41,152 nt of DNA from Oscillospiraceae bacterium. GTDB taxonomy: Bacteria > Bacillota > Clostridia > Oscillospirales > Ruminococcaceae. Both the position numbers and the translations under genes were made by a program. Location: assembly GCA_009786985.1 (NCBI GenBank), contig WRGW01000106.1, positions 1 through 41,152 on the forward strand, given 5' to 3'. The notes beneath the pieces are model-generated. The model did no database searches, had not been told where the DNA came from, and saw only the letters and a program-made list of their open reading frames with translations. The first letter of the stretch is position 1; the number at the start of each line of letters is the position of its first letter. Shown here piece after piece: positions 29,556-38,906 of this stretch.

Positions 29556-30539
29556 TTAATTTTTTTTCGTTTTTTGTGAAAAAAATTCACTTTCTAAAAC
29601 AACGCTCGCTTTTTGAAAAATGTGAACGTATTTTGTATTTTCGTTCACGAACAATCGGTGAATCTGTTCGTTTTTACGAAACCATGTCAGTTGACGCTTT
29701 GCATAATTTCTTGTTTTCATTTTTAGAGTTTCTATGCACGAATCAAGTTCCGCAATACCGTTAAAGTATGGTAAAAATTCTTTATGCCCGATTGCTTGAG
29801 CAGCAGTACAAAATTCGCAGTTTATTTGATTTTTTTTGAATACAAATTTTCGTGCTTCTTCAATTAAACCGTTCGCAATCATCCCATCAACACGAACGTT
29901 AATTCGGTCGTACAACATCTGGCGTTCTTCAAATTCGATTGTGAACATGACAGGCTTTAGAGGTGAATGTTCGGAGGTGTTTTGAACAAATTCTGGTGAT
30001 TTTTCGCTTACGTTCTTGTTGGCGAGTTCCAATGCACGAATAATTCTTTTGGTATTGTTCATATGTAGGCGTGAATATGCCTCAAAGTCAACCTCGCGTA
30101 ATTTAGCGTGGAGAGCTTCATTACCATGGTTTTGTGCGAATTTGTACATTTTTTGGCGAAATTCTGGGTTTACTTTGGTTTCGCTAAAAGTAACATCATC
30201 AATAAGAGATGAAATGTACAAACCAGTTCCACCAACTATTACTGGAATCGCTCCACGACTTTCGATTTCAGCGATTTTAGTTTTCGCCAATTCAATCCAT
30301 TGTACCACTGAAAAAGATTGCTCAGGTTCAAGAATTGCGAATAAGTGGTGCGGAACTTCTGCCATTTCAGATGCACTTGGCATAGCAGTAGCAATATCCA
30401 TCCCTTTATAAACCTGCATTGAGTCGGCATTAACAATTTCGCCTCCAAATTTACGTGCAATGTCAATCCCAAGTTGTGATTTACCAGAAGCGGTAGCACC
30501 ACAGACTACGATAATTGGTGTTTTTTTATAAATGTTCAT
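29556..30539 (-). CDS. miaA: tRNA dimethylallyltransferase
   Basis: IIVVCGATASGKSQLGIDIARKFGGEIVNADSMQVYKGMDIATA, NTKRIIRALE, QAIGHKEF, RNYAKRQLTWFRK. Confidence 0.96.
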   Translation of the reverse strand: MNIYKKTPIIVVCGATASGKSQLGIDIARKFGGEIVNADSMQVYKGMDIATAMPSASEMAEVPHHLFAILEPEQSFSVVQWIELAKTKIAEIESRGAIPVIVGGTGLYISSLIDDVTFSETKVNPEFRQKMYKFAQNHGNEALHAKLREVDFEAYSRLHMNNTKRIIRALELANKNVSEKSPEFVQNTSEHSPLKPVMFTIEFEERQMLYDRINVRVDGMIANGLIEEARKFVFKKNQINCEFCTAAQAIGHKEFLPYFNGIAELDSCIETLKMKTRNYAKRQLTWFRKNEQIHRLFVNENTKYVHIFQKASVVLESEFFSQKTKKN

Positions 30540-32500
30540 ACAATTCGCTTAAACCTTTTCTCGAGTTCTTTTCGGGTGATTTTTTCCACAATCGGTCTAC
30601 CGTGAGGGCAATACCTTAAAGTTCCTGTTTCGTCTTCTAATATGCGATTTGCAAGTTGTTCGATATCAATAGATGATGTTTTATCTCCAGCTTTAACCGC
30701 CAAACGACAAGCAAATGAATGCAAAATTCGATTGATTGCCGAAACCTCGCTCCCCTGCCCTATTTGTAAAGTTTCGCCGATTTCAGTGAGCATTTCTTCG
30801 ATTTGCACAGCATCTTGTTTTTCAAGAATTGTAGGCATTGCAAGAACCAAAATACTTTCAGAAATTTTACTGGATTCAATTTTTATTCCAAGTTTATATA
30901 ACTCTTCCTGATTTTCGCATAAAATCCCACAAATCAAAATATCGAGTTTGATTTCAAGTGGTGATAACAATAATTGTGAATGCATTTTGAGTTCAGTTTT
31001 TAACCGCTCAAATTGTAGTCGTTCATCGGCAGCGTGTTTGTCAATTAACAACAACTCATCACCACGTTCACATATAATATAAGTTGAAAACAATTCTCCA
31101 ATTATACGAGTGTTATTTGTTTTTGAATTTAGCACTATTTGCGACTCGTGATGCTGTCCTGAAATCAAGACGCTTTCGTTAATTAATTTCTGTCGACAAT
31201 GCCCTAAATGGTCTGCATATTCCTCATTACGAACATCTTGTTTAGAATCTAGGTTTTTGCGTATAAGCGAATCATGGTTAATATATTTGTATTCTATTGT
31301 TATGTCCGTGTTTGTAACAGCTGGGGTAATAGGTTCGATTTCTCGGGCAGAAACCGCATACTCAGTCTTAGGAGACGCAAATGTAAGTATTTCTGATGTT
31401 TCGAGCTTTTCAGAATTTTTTGAAAATTCCGTGGGTTCAGCAGAAACAGCCCCGAAACTTTTATTTGTTTTATTCGCTTCTATATTTTCGGAGTTTACAC
31501 CAAGAATTGCAACACTATTCAAAAGTGCGTTTTTGACCGCTAAATTCACCGCATTAAAAACCGAACGTTCGTTTGCAAACTTCACTTCAGTTTTAGCGGG
31601 GTGTACGTTGGCATCAACGTCACCAGGATGAACTTTTATATTTAGCACACAAGCTGGAAATTTCCCGGTCATAATATTATTTTTGTATGCTTGTTCTACC
31701 GCTGCAGAAATGGTAGAAGAGCGTATATAACGAGAATTTACATAAAAATTTTGAAAAGTTCGATTACTTTTGACCAAAAGTGGTGCGGAAATACATCCAC
31801 TAACACTAATTCCATTTTGGGAATAGTCAACATAGAGCATACTTGCTGCTAATACCTTCCCGTAAATTGCATAAATCGCAGATGACAGCTTTCCATCTCC
31901 AGGAGTGACTTTCACGAGCTTATTATCGCGTACAAATCTAAAGGCAATTTGTGGATTAACTAGTGCCACCTTATCAATTATTGATTGTATGTAGTTGCCC
32001 TCAGTGACATCTTTTTTTAGAAACTTTAGTCTTGCTGGTAAATTGTAGAACAGCTCTCTAATCACAATCGTCGTTCCATCAGGACACCCAGCCTCCGAAT
32101 GTTTAATTTCATTTCCGCCCTCAATTTTGTAAGAAGTTCCGATTGTTGTATCAGCGGTCTTAGTCAATAAGCTAACCTTAGCAACCGCTGCAACAGAAGC
32201 CAAAGCCTCCCCCCTAAACCCAAGAGTCGCAATCGCACCTAAATCTTCACTTGTAGACACTTTGCTAGTTGCATGACGCAAAAAAGCTGTCGGACACTCA
32301 TCATAAGGAATGCCGACACCATCGTCACTTATTCGCAAAAAAGTAATTCCACCGTTTTGTATTTCAACGGTAATTGATTTTGCACCTGCGTCAATAGAAT
32401 TTTCGATTAGCTCTTTAACCACTGACGCTGGTCGTTCAATTACTTCACCTGCAGCAATGAGTTCAGCCACATTTTTATCGAGGAGTTTGATTTTCGACAT
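30536..32500 (-). CDS. mutL: DNA mismatch repair protein MutL
   Basis: MSKIKLLDKNVAELIAAGEVIERPASVVKELIENSIDAGAKSI, GFRGEALASVAAV, GTTIVIRELFYNLPARLKFLK; C-terminal RYCPHGRP. ATG at 32500 preferred. Confidence 0.96.
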   Translation of the reverse strand: MSKIKLLDKNVAELIAAGEVIERPASVVKELIENSIDAGAKSITVEIQNGGITFLRISDDGVGIPYDECPTAFLRHATSKVSTSEDLGAIATLGFRGEALASVAAVAKVSLLTKTADTTIGTSYKIEGGNEIKHSEAGCPDGTTIVIRELFYNLPARLKFLKKDVTEGNYIQSIIDKVALVNPQIAFRFVRDNKLVKVTPGDGKLSSAIYAIYGKVLAASMLYVDYSQNGISVSGCISAPLLVKSNRTFQNFYVNSRYIRSSTISAAVEQAYKNNIMTGKFPACVLNIKVHPGDVDANVHPAKTEVKFANERSVFNAVNLAVKNALLNSVAILGVNSENIEANKTNKSFGAVSAEPTEFSKNSEKLETSEILTFASPKTEYAVSAREIEPITPAVTNTDITIEYKYINHDSLIRKNLDSKQDVRNEEYADHLGHCRQKLINESVLISGQHHESQIVLNSKTNNTRIIGELFSTYIICERGDELLLIDKHAADERLQFERLKTELKMHSQLLLSPLEIKLDILICGILCENQEELYKLGIKIESSKISESILVLAMPTILEKQDAVQIEEMLTEIGETLQIGQGSEVSAINRILHSFACRLAVKAGDKTSSIDIEQLANRILEDETGTLRYCPHGRPIVEKITRKELEKRFKRIV

Positions 32501-32511
32501 AACACCATCAC

Positions 32512-33339
32512 TCAAGCTAACACTAATTGCCCGTCTGTAGCGTCAGCCAATTTTAGTTTTAGGCTCTCAAGCTCTTCTTGCATTTTTCTAATTTCGTCCT
32601 CTTTACGTGATGAAAATTCCGCAAAAGTTTTCTCGAAATTTTCAAGAGTTTCAGCTAATTTTTGATTTTCTTCTTCTTTAAGTGTGGCGACTTCGTTAGC
32701 TTCTCTAATTGCACTATTGTAAACATCCATCGCATGAGAATCCCAGACTTTTTCATGCTCAATTAGTTTAGAAATCAATTCATTTTGTGTCCTCTCTTTG
32801 GTTGCAGCAATGCTCACGAACTCCTCATTTGCATCATCACGGTTTTGGTTGACCCAAGTATTCCAATTTTCTTCATATTTCATGAGTTTGTTTTGTAACT
32901 CTGACATCTCTTGGTCTTTTAGCTTTGCGAGCTGTGCTAACTCGTCTGAAGCACTTCCATACATTTTCGTTGAATGTGAATCCCAATGTTTTTCAAATTC
33001 AGTGATTCTTTCTCTAAGTTCGTTATTTTCTTTTTCTTTTAAAGCAAAAATCTGCTCCATCTCTTTGACTGCACTTTCGTGAGTGTCTTTAGTCTCATAT
33101 TCTGCTTTTTGAATATCGCCTTCTAAATTTTCGATTTCAATTTTAGCTTTATCTAGCTTTTCCCACAAATGAAAAGCTACCATAGTAAGGATTTCAACTT
33201 CAGAACGCCTTCCCATACTGTTAGCAAATTCGTTAATCTTTTCTTCAAGCGTGTTTGCTAATTTGCTTATACGCTCTTGATTTTCATCAGTGCGTAAAAG
33301 ATAACTGCGATTTTTAATTTTGATTTGTAACGAAACCAT
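32512..33339 (-). CDS. ZapA-like cell-division protein fused to a repetitive coiled-coil tail
   Basis: N-terminus MVSLQIKIKNRSYLLRTDENQERISKLANTLEEKINEFANSMGRRSEVEILTMVAFHLWEKL resembles ZapA; tail consists of four 40-aa repeats. Start ATG 33339. Confidence 0.78.
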   Translation of the reverse strand: MVSLQIKIKNRSYLLRTDENQERISKLANTLEEKINEFANSMGRRSEVEILTMVAFHLWEKLDKAKIEIENLEGDIQKAEYETKDTHESAVKEMEQIFALKEKENNELRERITEFEKHWDSHSTKMYGSASDELAQLAKLKDQEMSELQNKLMKYEENWNTWVNQNRDDANEEFVSIAATKERTQNELISKLIEHEKVWDSHAMDVYNSAIREANEVATLKEEENQKLAETLENFEKTFAEFSSRKEDEIRKMQEELESLKLKLADATDGQLVLA

Positions 33340-33448
33340 AATTATGATTTTCCTTTCTGATTGCCACAAAAAAGTATCTTTAGTATCTTTTTACATCTTA
33401 CATCTTACATCTTAATAATCAAGAACTGCAAAAATTGTTTGAATATTC

Positions 33449-33483
33449 GGTAACACCGCAGGGCAAGCCCTGCACCCCTCTCG
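33449..33483. repeat. GC-rich intergenic repeat with GCAGGGC-AA-GCCCTGC hairpin; related segment at 26588-26622
   Basis: GGTAACACCGCAGGGCAAGCCCTGCACCCCTCTCG versus GGTAACACTGCAGAGAAGGTAAGCCCCCTCTCG. Confidence 0.5.
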
Positions 33484-33631
33484 CTTCGCCCGCAAGAACC
33501 AACGCTGAGTGTCGGGGGTATTACACCTAAACTTTCAATAACTACCTACACTTACTATTATACCCCGATTGAAATAAAAAGTCAAGCCTTTTGGTTTGAA
33601 TTTTTTTTGAGATATACTTGTAGTTGAAAAT

Positions 33632-33674
33632 AATCTTAATTCGCTTGACGTATTCAGATTTTTATGGTATAATA
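33632..33674 (+). promoter_or_regulatory. Promoter of the type IIG RM gene; identical 43-bp copy at 40653-40695 in opposite orientation
   Basis: AATCTTAATTCGCTTGACGTATTCAGATTTTTATGGTATAATA; TTGACG (33645-33650), 17-bp spacer, TATAAT (33668-33673). Confidence 0.88.
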
Positions 33675-33726
33675 TACAAATTCGAGTACAATAAAGCTTG
33701 AAAATAAGTAAAAAGGAGAATCACTC

Positions 33727-36700
33727 ATGGAGAGTCATGTACAGGATTATTTCGAAGCCGTTTGCGAGGCACGAAAGCTCGGAAATATTGAATCAACATA
33801 TACTAAACCTATAGCCGATTTGCTAATGAACTTCGGTTGTATTACTCGTGATTTGTCGGGAGAACGCAGTCGGCAAGCGGGTGAAAATATCGACATTAAA
33901 GTATGGCTTGAAGGTGCGGTCATAACAGAAATAGAACCTTTCGCAGGTGTTGAAGTCAAGAAAATAGGCGGCATTGATAAGAGGGCGAGAAGCCAAATAA
34001 AGAAAGAGGCTAATCTGTATGGTTATGCAATCTTAACGGACAACCTGTCGTGGCAATTTTGGCGTGCAGGCGAAGAAAAAATGTACGCCGGAATTCAGTT
34101 AATCGAGGAATTGCCCAACGGCGAACTCGTATTGAAACAAGAAAGCGTTGAACTATTCGTAACCTTAGTAAACGACTTCTTTTTACAATCACCTACAAAA
34201 ATTAAATCTTCAAATAAACTTGCGGAATATATGGCTATTCATGCGAGAACAATTCGCTCCGTAATCACAGGAATACTTAAAGAAGATAAAGATGGTTTAC
34301 CTCTCATAAACGACAAACAAGAAAGACTTCCTATGTTCCCAGAATTACATGGTCTGTACAGCAGAATAAAAATGGATTTGCGTCCGTTGTTGAATACTCG
34401 CAGTTTTGCAGATATGTACGCTCAAACAATCGTATATGGATTGTTTATTGCTCGATATAACGATGCCAAAACTAAAATTTTTAATAGATATGAAGCTATC
34501 GGGAAATTAAAAAAGGAGTCGGCATTACTCAACAGATTTTTTACTCATATAGCAAGCACAGAGGAACATCACCCGACTCTTGATGCGGTGGTTGACAAAT
34601 TATGCTCGTTGTATCAAATTTGCGATATTTCAGCGTTGCTCGACCATGAAAATAATGGCGATACAATCGTACATTTTTATGAAAATTTTTTGGCTTTTTA
34701 TGACCCAGAGTTGCGAAAATCTTTGGGAGTATTCTATACTCCATATCAAGCAGTGCAATATTTAGTTTCAATGGTTGATAAACTTCTTATCAAAGAATTT
34801 GGGATAGAGGGTGGCTTATCTAATAACGAACAAATGCAAGTAACCGTTCCAACAGAGCCATATATACACAGAGAGAAAGAACATACTACGAAAAAAATCA
34901 CTGTCCCGAGGGTAGCAATACTTGACCCCGCTTGCGGAACAGGCACGTTTCACGCTGAAATAATCAAGTATATCAAAAATACGTACTTTTCGGGGGCAAA
35001 AGAACCTTTTTATAAAGATTACATCTTAAAAGAGAACGGCTTATTATCACGCATAATCGGTTTTGAAATTATGATGACGAGTTACGTTGTCGCCCATTTG
35101 AAAATTCGCCGTACTATCTATGAAACACTCAATAATACTCCCGAAACACTAATCCCGACAAACATCTACTTAACTAACACTCTCACACCGCCCAATACAG
35201 ATGTAGAGCAAAACGGTCAGATGTCATTATTTGACTTTTCGGCGGCTATTTCTGACGAAGCATACAAAGCTGATACGTGGAAGGCTCGCAGACCGATAAA
35301 AGTCATTATAGGTAATCCGCCTTACCTTGCGGCTTCTACTACTCCGTTTGATATTTCAGCATATAGAATGGAAGCAGACGGTGTAACAAAGCTACAAGAA
35401 CGTAACTCCAAATGGCTTGGCGATGATTATGTAAAATTCTATCGTTTTGCCGAGCGAATCATCAACAAAAACGGCGAGGGTATTCTTGCTTTTGTTTCTA
35501 ACAATGGATTTTTAGATAATCCGACTTTCAGAGGCATGAGAGCCAGTCTTTTACGTACTTTTGACAAGATTTTTGTGGTCAATTTACATGGAAGTGCAAA
35601 CAAACAAGAGAAGTCCCCAAACGGTAGTAAAGACGAAAACATTTTCAATATCATGCAAGGCGTATCACTTTTTGTAGGCGTGAAAACGACTACCGTTGAA
35701 AAATGGGCGAAGGTGTATCACTGCGATTTATGGGGACGGCGTGAACAAAAATTTCGTGATTTGCAGGAGGGAGATATAACTTTTACGGAAATAACCCCCG
35801 ATTCTAAAATGGCATATTTTATTCCTCAAAACAATGCAGATAACGACTCTTACGAAAAGGGCGTTAGTATAGCAGAACTGCTACCTGTAAACGTGGTAGG
35901 TGTGGTTACTGCACGTGATTCTTTGTGTATCAAAAAAACACGCAAAGATATTGAACTCGTGTTGAAAGAATTTCAAACGCACGACACAGAACGATTGCGT
36001 TCGCAGTATAATTTAGGCAAGGATACTCGAGACTGGTCTGTAGTAGGAGCCCAAAACGATATTGCGTTTCTTGATGGAGACATAATTCAAATAGCGTATC
36101 GACCTTTCGACAACAGATATACCTATTTTACGGGGCGGTCAAAGGGATTTCATTGTATGCCACGTGGTAAGGTTATGAAACACATTCTGTCATCATTTCA
36201 AACGCCAATAGGAAAAAATATCGGTTTGATTTATGCACGTGGCGATTCCACTCCTAATGAATTTTCGATGGTATCCGTTAGCGACAAGCCTATCGAAGCC
36301 AGATTTACCGTTGCCCAAACTGCTGGTATTGCTTACGTTGCCCCTCTCTACACATACAACAAACTCGAAGACTGTTGGCAACCTAACTTCAATTCTGACG
36401 AACTCGCAAAGCTAACCCAACACATGACTTTCGAGCCGTCTGCAATCGAAATATTCGATTATATCTACGGTATTCTCCACGACTCAACATATCGTGAACG
36501 CTTCAACGAATTTCTCAAGCGTGACTTCCCACGCGTGCCATTCATCAACGCTCCGAAGTCTAACGAAAGCGATTTCCATGTCAGTGAGACTATGTTTCGA
36601 GAATACGTCAAAGCGGGAGAAAGGTTACGCAAACTTCATCTTATGCAGGAGAAAGTCACTGCGGAATTGCGGCTAGAACCGAATACATCTGATGATTTAG

Positions 36701-36951
36701 AAATCGGTGCAATCAAGTACAAGAATGGAGTTCTGCACTTGAACGCTAACAAGCAAATTCACGGCATTCCAGAAGACGTGTGGACGTTTCGGATTGGTGG
36801 GTATCAAGTTCTTGATAAGTGGTTTAAGTCGCACAAGGGTGAAACGCTGACGATTGAGGATTTCGAGCATATCTGTAACGTGGCGGGGCTGTTGGCGGAG
36901 ACGATTAAGGTGCAGAAGGGGTTGCGGGGGTTGCACGTTGGGCATCTTTGA
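33727..36951 (+). CDS. Fused restriction nuclease / N6-adenine DNA methyltransferase (type IIG, type ISP-like)
   Basis: 1074 aa; N-terminal GENIDIKVW...PFAGVEVKKI (PD-ExK-like), MTase motif I LDPACGTGTFHAEII, motif IV IIGNPPYLAAS, C-terminal specificity region (VYHCDLWGRREQKFRDL, RPFDNRYTYFTGRSKGFHCMPRGKVMKH). RBS AAGGAG. Confidence 0.88.
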   Translation: MESHVQDYFEAVCEARKLGNIESTYTKPIADLLMNFGCITRDLSGERSRQAGENIDIKVWLEGAVITEIEPFAGVEVKKIGGIDKRARSQIKKEANLYGYAILTDNLSWQFWRAGEEKMYAGIQLIEELPNGELVLKQESVELFVTLVNDFFLQSPTKIKSSNKLAEYMAIHARTIRSVITGILKEDKDGLPLINDKQERLPMFPELHGLYSRIKMDLRPLLNTRSFADMYAQTIVYGLFIARYNDAKTKIFNRYEAIGKLKKESALLNRFFTHIASTEEHHPTLDAVVDKLCSLYQICDISALLDHENNGDTIVHFYENFLAFYDPELRKSLGVFYTPYQAVQYLVSMVDKLLIKEFGIEGGLSNNEQMQVTVPTEPYIHREKEHTTKKITVPRVAILDPACGTGTFHAEIIKYIKNTYFSGAKEPFYKDYILKENGLLSRIIGFEIMMTSYVVAHLKIRRTIYETLNNTPETLIPTNIYLTNTLTPPNTDVEQNGQMSLFDFSAAISDEAYKADTWKARRPIKVIIGNPPYLAASTTPFDISAYRMEADGVTKLQERNSKWLGDDYVKFYRFAERIINKNGEGILAFVSNNGFLDNPTFRGMRASLLRTFDKIFVVNLHGSANKQEKSPNGSKDENIFNIMQGVSLFVGVKTTTVEKWAKVYHCDLWGRREQKFRDLQEGDITFTEITPDSKMAYFIPQNNADNDSYEKGVSIAELLPVNVVGVVTARDSLCIKKTRKDIELVLKEFQTHDTERLRSQYNLGKDTRDWSVVGAQNDIAFLDGDIIQIAYRPFDNRYTYFTGRSKGFHCMPRGKVMKHILSSFQTPIGKNIGLIYARGDSTPNEFSMVSVSDKPIEARFTVAQTAGIAYVAPLYTYNKLEDCWQPNFNSDELAKLTQHMTFEPSAIEIFDYIYGILHDSTYRERFNEFLKRDFPRVPFINAPKSNESDFHVSETMFREYVKAGERLRKLHLMQEKVTAELRLEPNTSDDLEIGAIKYKNGVLHLNANKQIHGIPEDVWTFRIGGYQVLDKWFKSHKGETLTIEDFEHICNVAGLLAETIKVQKGLRGLHVGHL

Positions 36952-37040
36952 TTACCAATCCAGACGCTGAATCTCCATCAATCGCAGATGCACTGGCGAT
37001 TCTAAGACACCTTGTAGGATTACCGAGTGAATTGGATTAA
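36948..37040 (+). pseudogene. Orphan dockerin-type repeat tail (remnant)
   Basis: Frame reads ITNPDAESPSIADALAILRHLVGLPSELD*, matching the tail of the 24729-25205 protein (DIDDAIQVLRYLVNLPSALD*); no own start codon or signal peptide. Confidence 0.65.
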
Positions 37041-37057
37041 ACACAATATAAAATTAA

Positions 37058-37086
37058 CCCCGCTCTTGTAAAAATCAAGAGCGGGG
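37058..37086. terminator. Bidirectional terminator between the RM/dockerin remnant and pyk
   Basis: CCCCGCTCTTG-TAAAAAT-CAAGAGCGGGG, 11-bp perfect stem, T-rich flank. Confidence 0.9.
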
Positions 37087-37122
37087 GTGATTTTATTATA
37101 ATCGTATATTAAACTATTTACT

Positions 37123-38889
37123 TTATTGCTCTGACAAATGCACAACACCACGACTTGCGTCCACCGAAACACGCATTCCATCGCGAAGTTTGGTTGTAGC
37201 ATCAAGTGCACCAACGATTACTGGTTTATCCAGAGTTAGCCCTACTACCGCTGCATGTGAATTTGTACCTTCTTCTTCGGTGATTACCGCCGCTGCTTGT
37301 TTGATTTGCGTCAAAATTGTATTAGAAGTTGTCGGAATCACAAGCACTTGTTCAGGTAAGAATTTTTCAAAAACTTCTTCTTCGTTATCACAAACGCAGA
37401 CTATTCCTTTTGATACGCCTTTACAAATACCAGTTCCACTTACTAGTGCATCGCCGATTAGATGAACAGTAATCATATTAGTAGTTCCACCAACTGGTAA
37501 ACCTGCAACAATCACCACTAAATCACCGTTTTTGATGTATCCCGCATCTTGACAAATTTGTTTACTTTTCTTTAGAAGCTCTTCGGTAGTTGGCATAAGT
37601 GGTATTGTCAGTGGATATACCCCCCACGAGAGCGATAAGTGACGTGCAACGTGTTCATCTAAGACGCAGGCGTAAATCGGGTGGTCAGGACGATATTTGC
37701 TGAGCATTCTTGCTGTTTTACCAGTTTTAGAGACTGTGATGATTGCATTCGCTTTGATTTCAGTAGAAGTCGAACACGCCGCATGGCAGAGTGCGTCGCT
37801 TATAGAAACATATTCATTATCAGAACGTCTGCGTTGAATAATACGCCTTGAAGTCTGGTTCTTTTCAGCATCAGCGATGATTGCTGCCATAGTACGCACA
37901 GCTTCAATAGGATATTTGCCTGCAGCCGTTTCACCAGAGAGCATCACTGCACTTGTTCCGTCGTATACAGCATTTGCAACATCACTAACTTCCGCACGTG
38001 TAGGGCGTGGATTATGAATCATGCTTTCAAGCATTTGTGTAGCAGTGATTACTGGTCGGCTTGAGTTGTAGCACATTTGAATCAATTTTTTCTGAATAGC
38101 AGGGAGTTTTGCTATATCAATCTCTACGCCCATATCTCCACGTGCAATCATAATTCCGTCAGATACCGAAAGAATTTCTTGGATATTTTCAACACCTTCA
38201 GCGTTTTCGATTTTTGCTATGATTTTTATATGTGTGCATTTATTAGCGTCAAGGACACGGCGAATGTCAAGAATGTCTTGCTTAGTGCTAACAAAACTCG
38301 CTGCTATGAAATCAAACCCAGTTTTAATCCCGAATTCAATGTCTTCTTTATCCTTTTTGCTCATGTAAGGGATGCTTAAACGAACGCTCGGAATGTTTAC
38401 GCCTTTGTTGCTTTTAGCAACCGCATTGTTCATAACTTTACATACAACGTCATTATCTTTGAATTCTACGACTTCCATTTCAATCAAACCGTCATCAAGT
38501 AAGATTCGTGTGCCGATTTTCACGTCTTTTGCAAGTGCTTTGTGTGTAATCGGACAGCCGTTTTCATCACCTTCAATTTCCTTATCAGTATATAAAGTGA
38601 ACAGCTGTCCTGCTTCGAGAACAACCTCTCTGTTACCATCTTTGTTTTTCTTGAAGTTTTTCAAGCGAGCGTCTGGACCTTTGGTGTCGAGAACAGTTCC
38701 GACATATACACCCATTTCTTCACGAATACGCTTGAGCTGTTCAAAACGTTTTTTATGGCTTTCGTGCGTTCCGTGCGAGAAATTGAATCGGGCTACATTC
38801 ATACCCGCTTTAATCATTCCTCTCAGCGTATCGTCTTCCGTAGTAGAAGGACCTACTGTACATACAATTTTAGTCTTTTTCATCATCAT
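37123..38889 (-). CDS. pyk: Pyruvate kinase with C-terminal PEP-utilizer (swivelling) domain
   Basis: KKTKIVCTVGPSTTED, VARFNFSHGTHESH, GIMIARGDMGVEI, ATQMLESMIHNPRPTRAEVSDVANAVYDGTSAVMLSGETA; C-terminal GTNSHAAVVGLTLDKPVIVG. Confidence 0.96.
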   Translation of the reverse strand: MMMKKTKIVCTVGPSTTEDDTLRGMIKAGMNVARFNFSHGTHESHKKRFEQLKRIREEMGVYVGTVLDTKGPDARLKNFKKNKDGNREVVLEAGQLFTLYTDKEIEGDENGCPITHKALAKDVKIGTRILLDDGLIEMEVVEFKDNDVVCKVMNNAVAKSNKGVNIPSVRLSIPYMSKKDKEDIEFGIKTGFDFIAASFVSTKQDILDIRRVLDANKCTHIKIIAKIENAEGVENIQEILSVSDGIMIARGDMGVEIDIAKLPAIQKKLIQMCYNSSRPVITATQMLESMIHNPRPTRAEVSDVANAVYDGTSAVMLSGETAAGKYPIEAVRTMAAIIADAEKNQTSRRIIQRRRSDNEYVSISDALCHAACSTSTEIKANAIITVSKTGKTARMLSKYRPDHPIYACVLDEHVARHLSLSWGVYPLTIPLMPTTEELLKKSKQICQDAGYIKNGDLVVIVAGLPVGGTTNMITVHLIGDALVSGTGICKGVSKGIVCVCDNEEEVFEKFLPEQVLVIPTTSNTILTQIKQAAAVITEEEGTNSHAAVVGLTLDKPVIVGALDATTKLRDGMRVSVDASRGVVHLSEQ

Positions 38890-38906
38890 CGCATTTACCC
38901 CATTTA

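Noticed and set aside
33391-33414. Three copies of TTACATC heptamer upstream of the zapA-like gene
   Set aside because: Short low-complexity AT-rich slippage repeat; no support for function.
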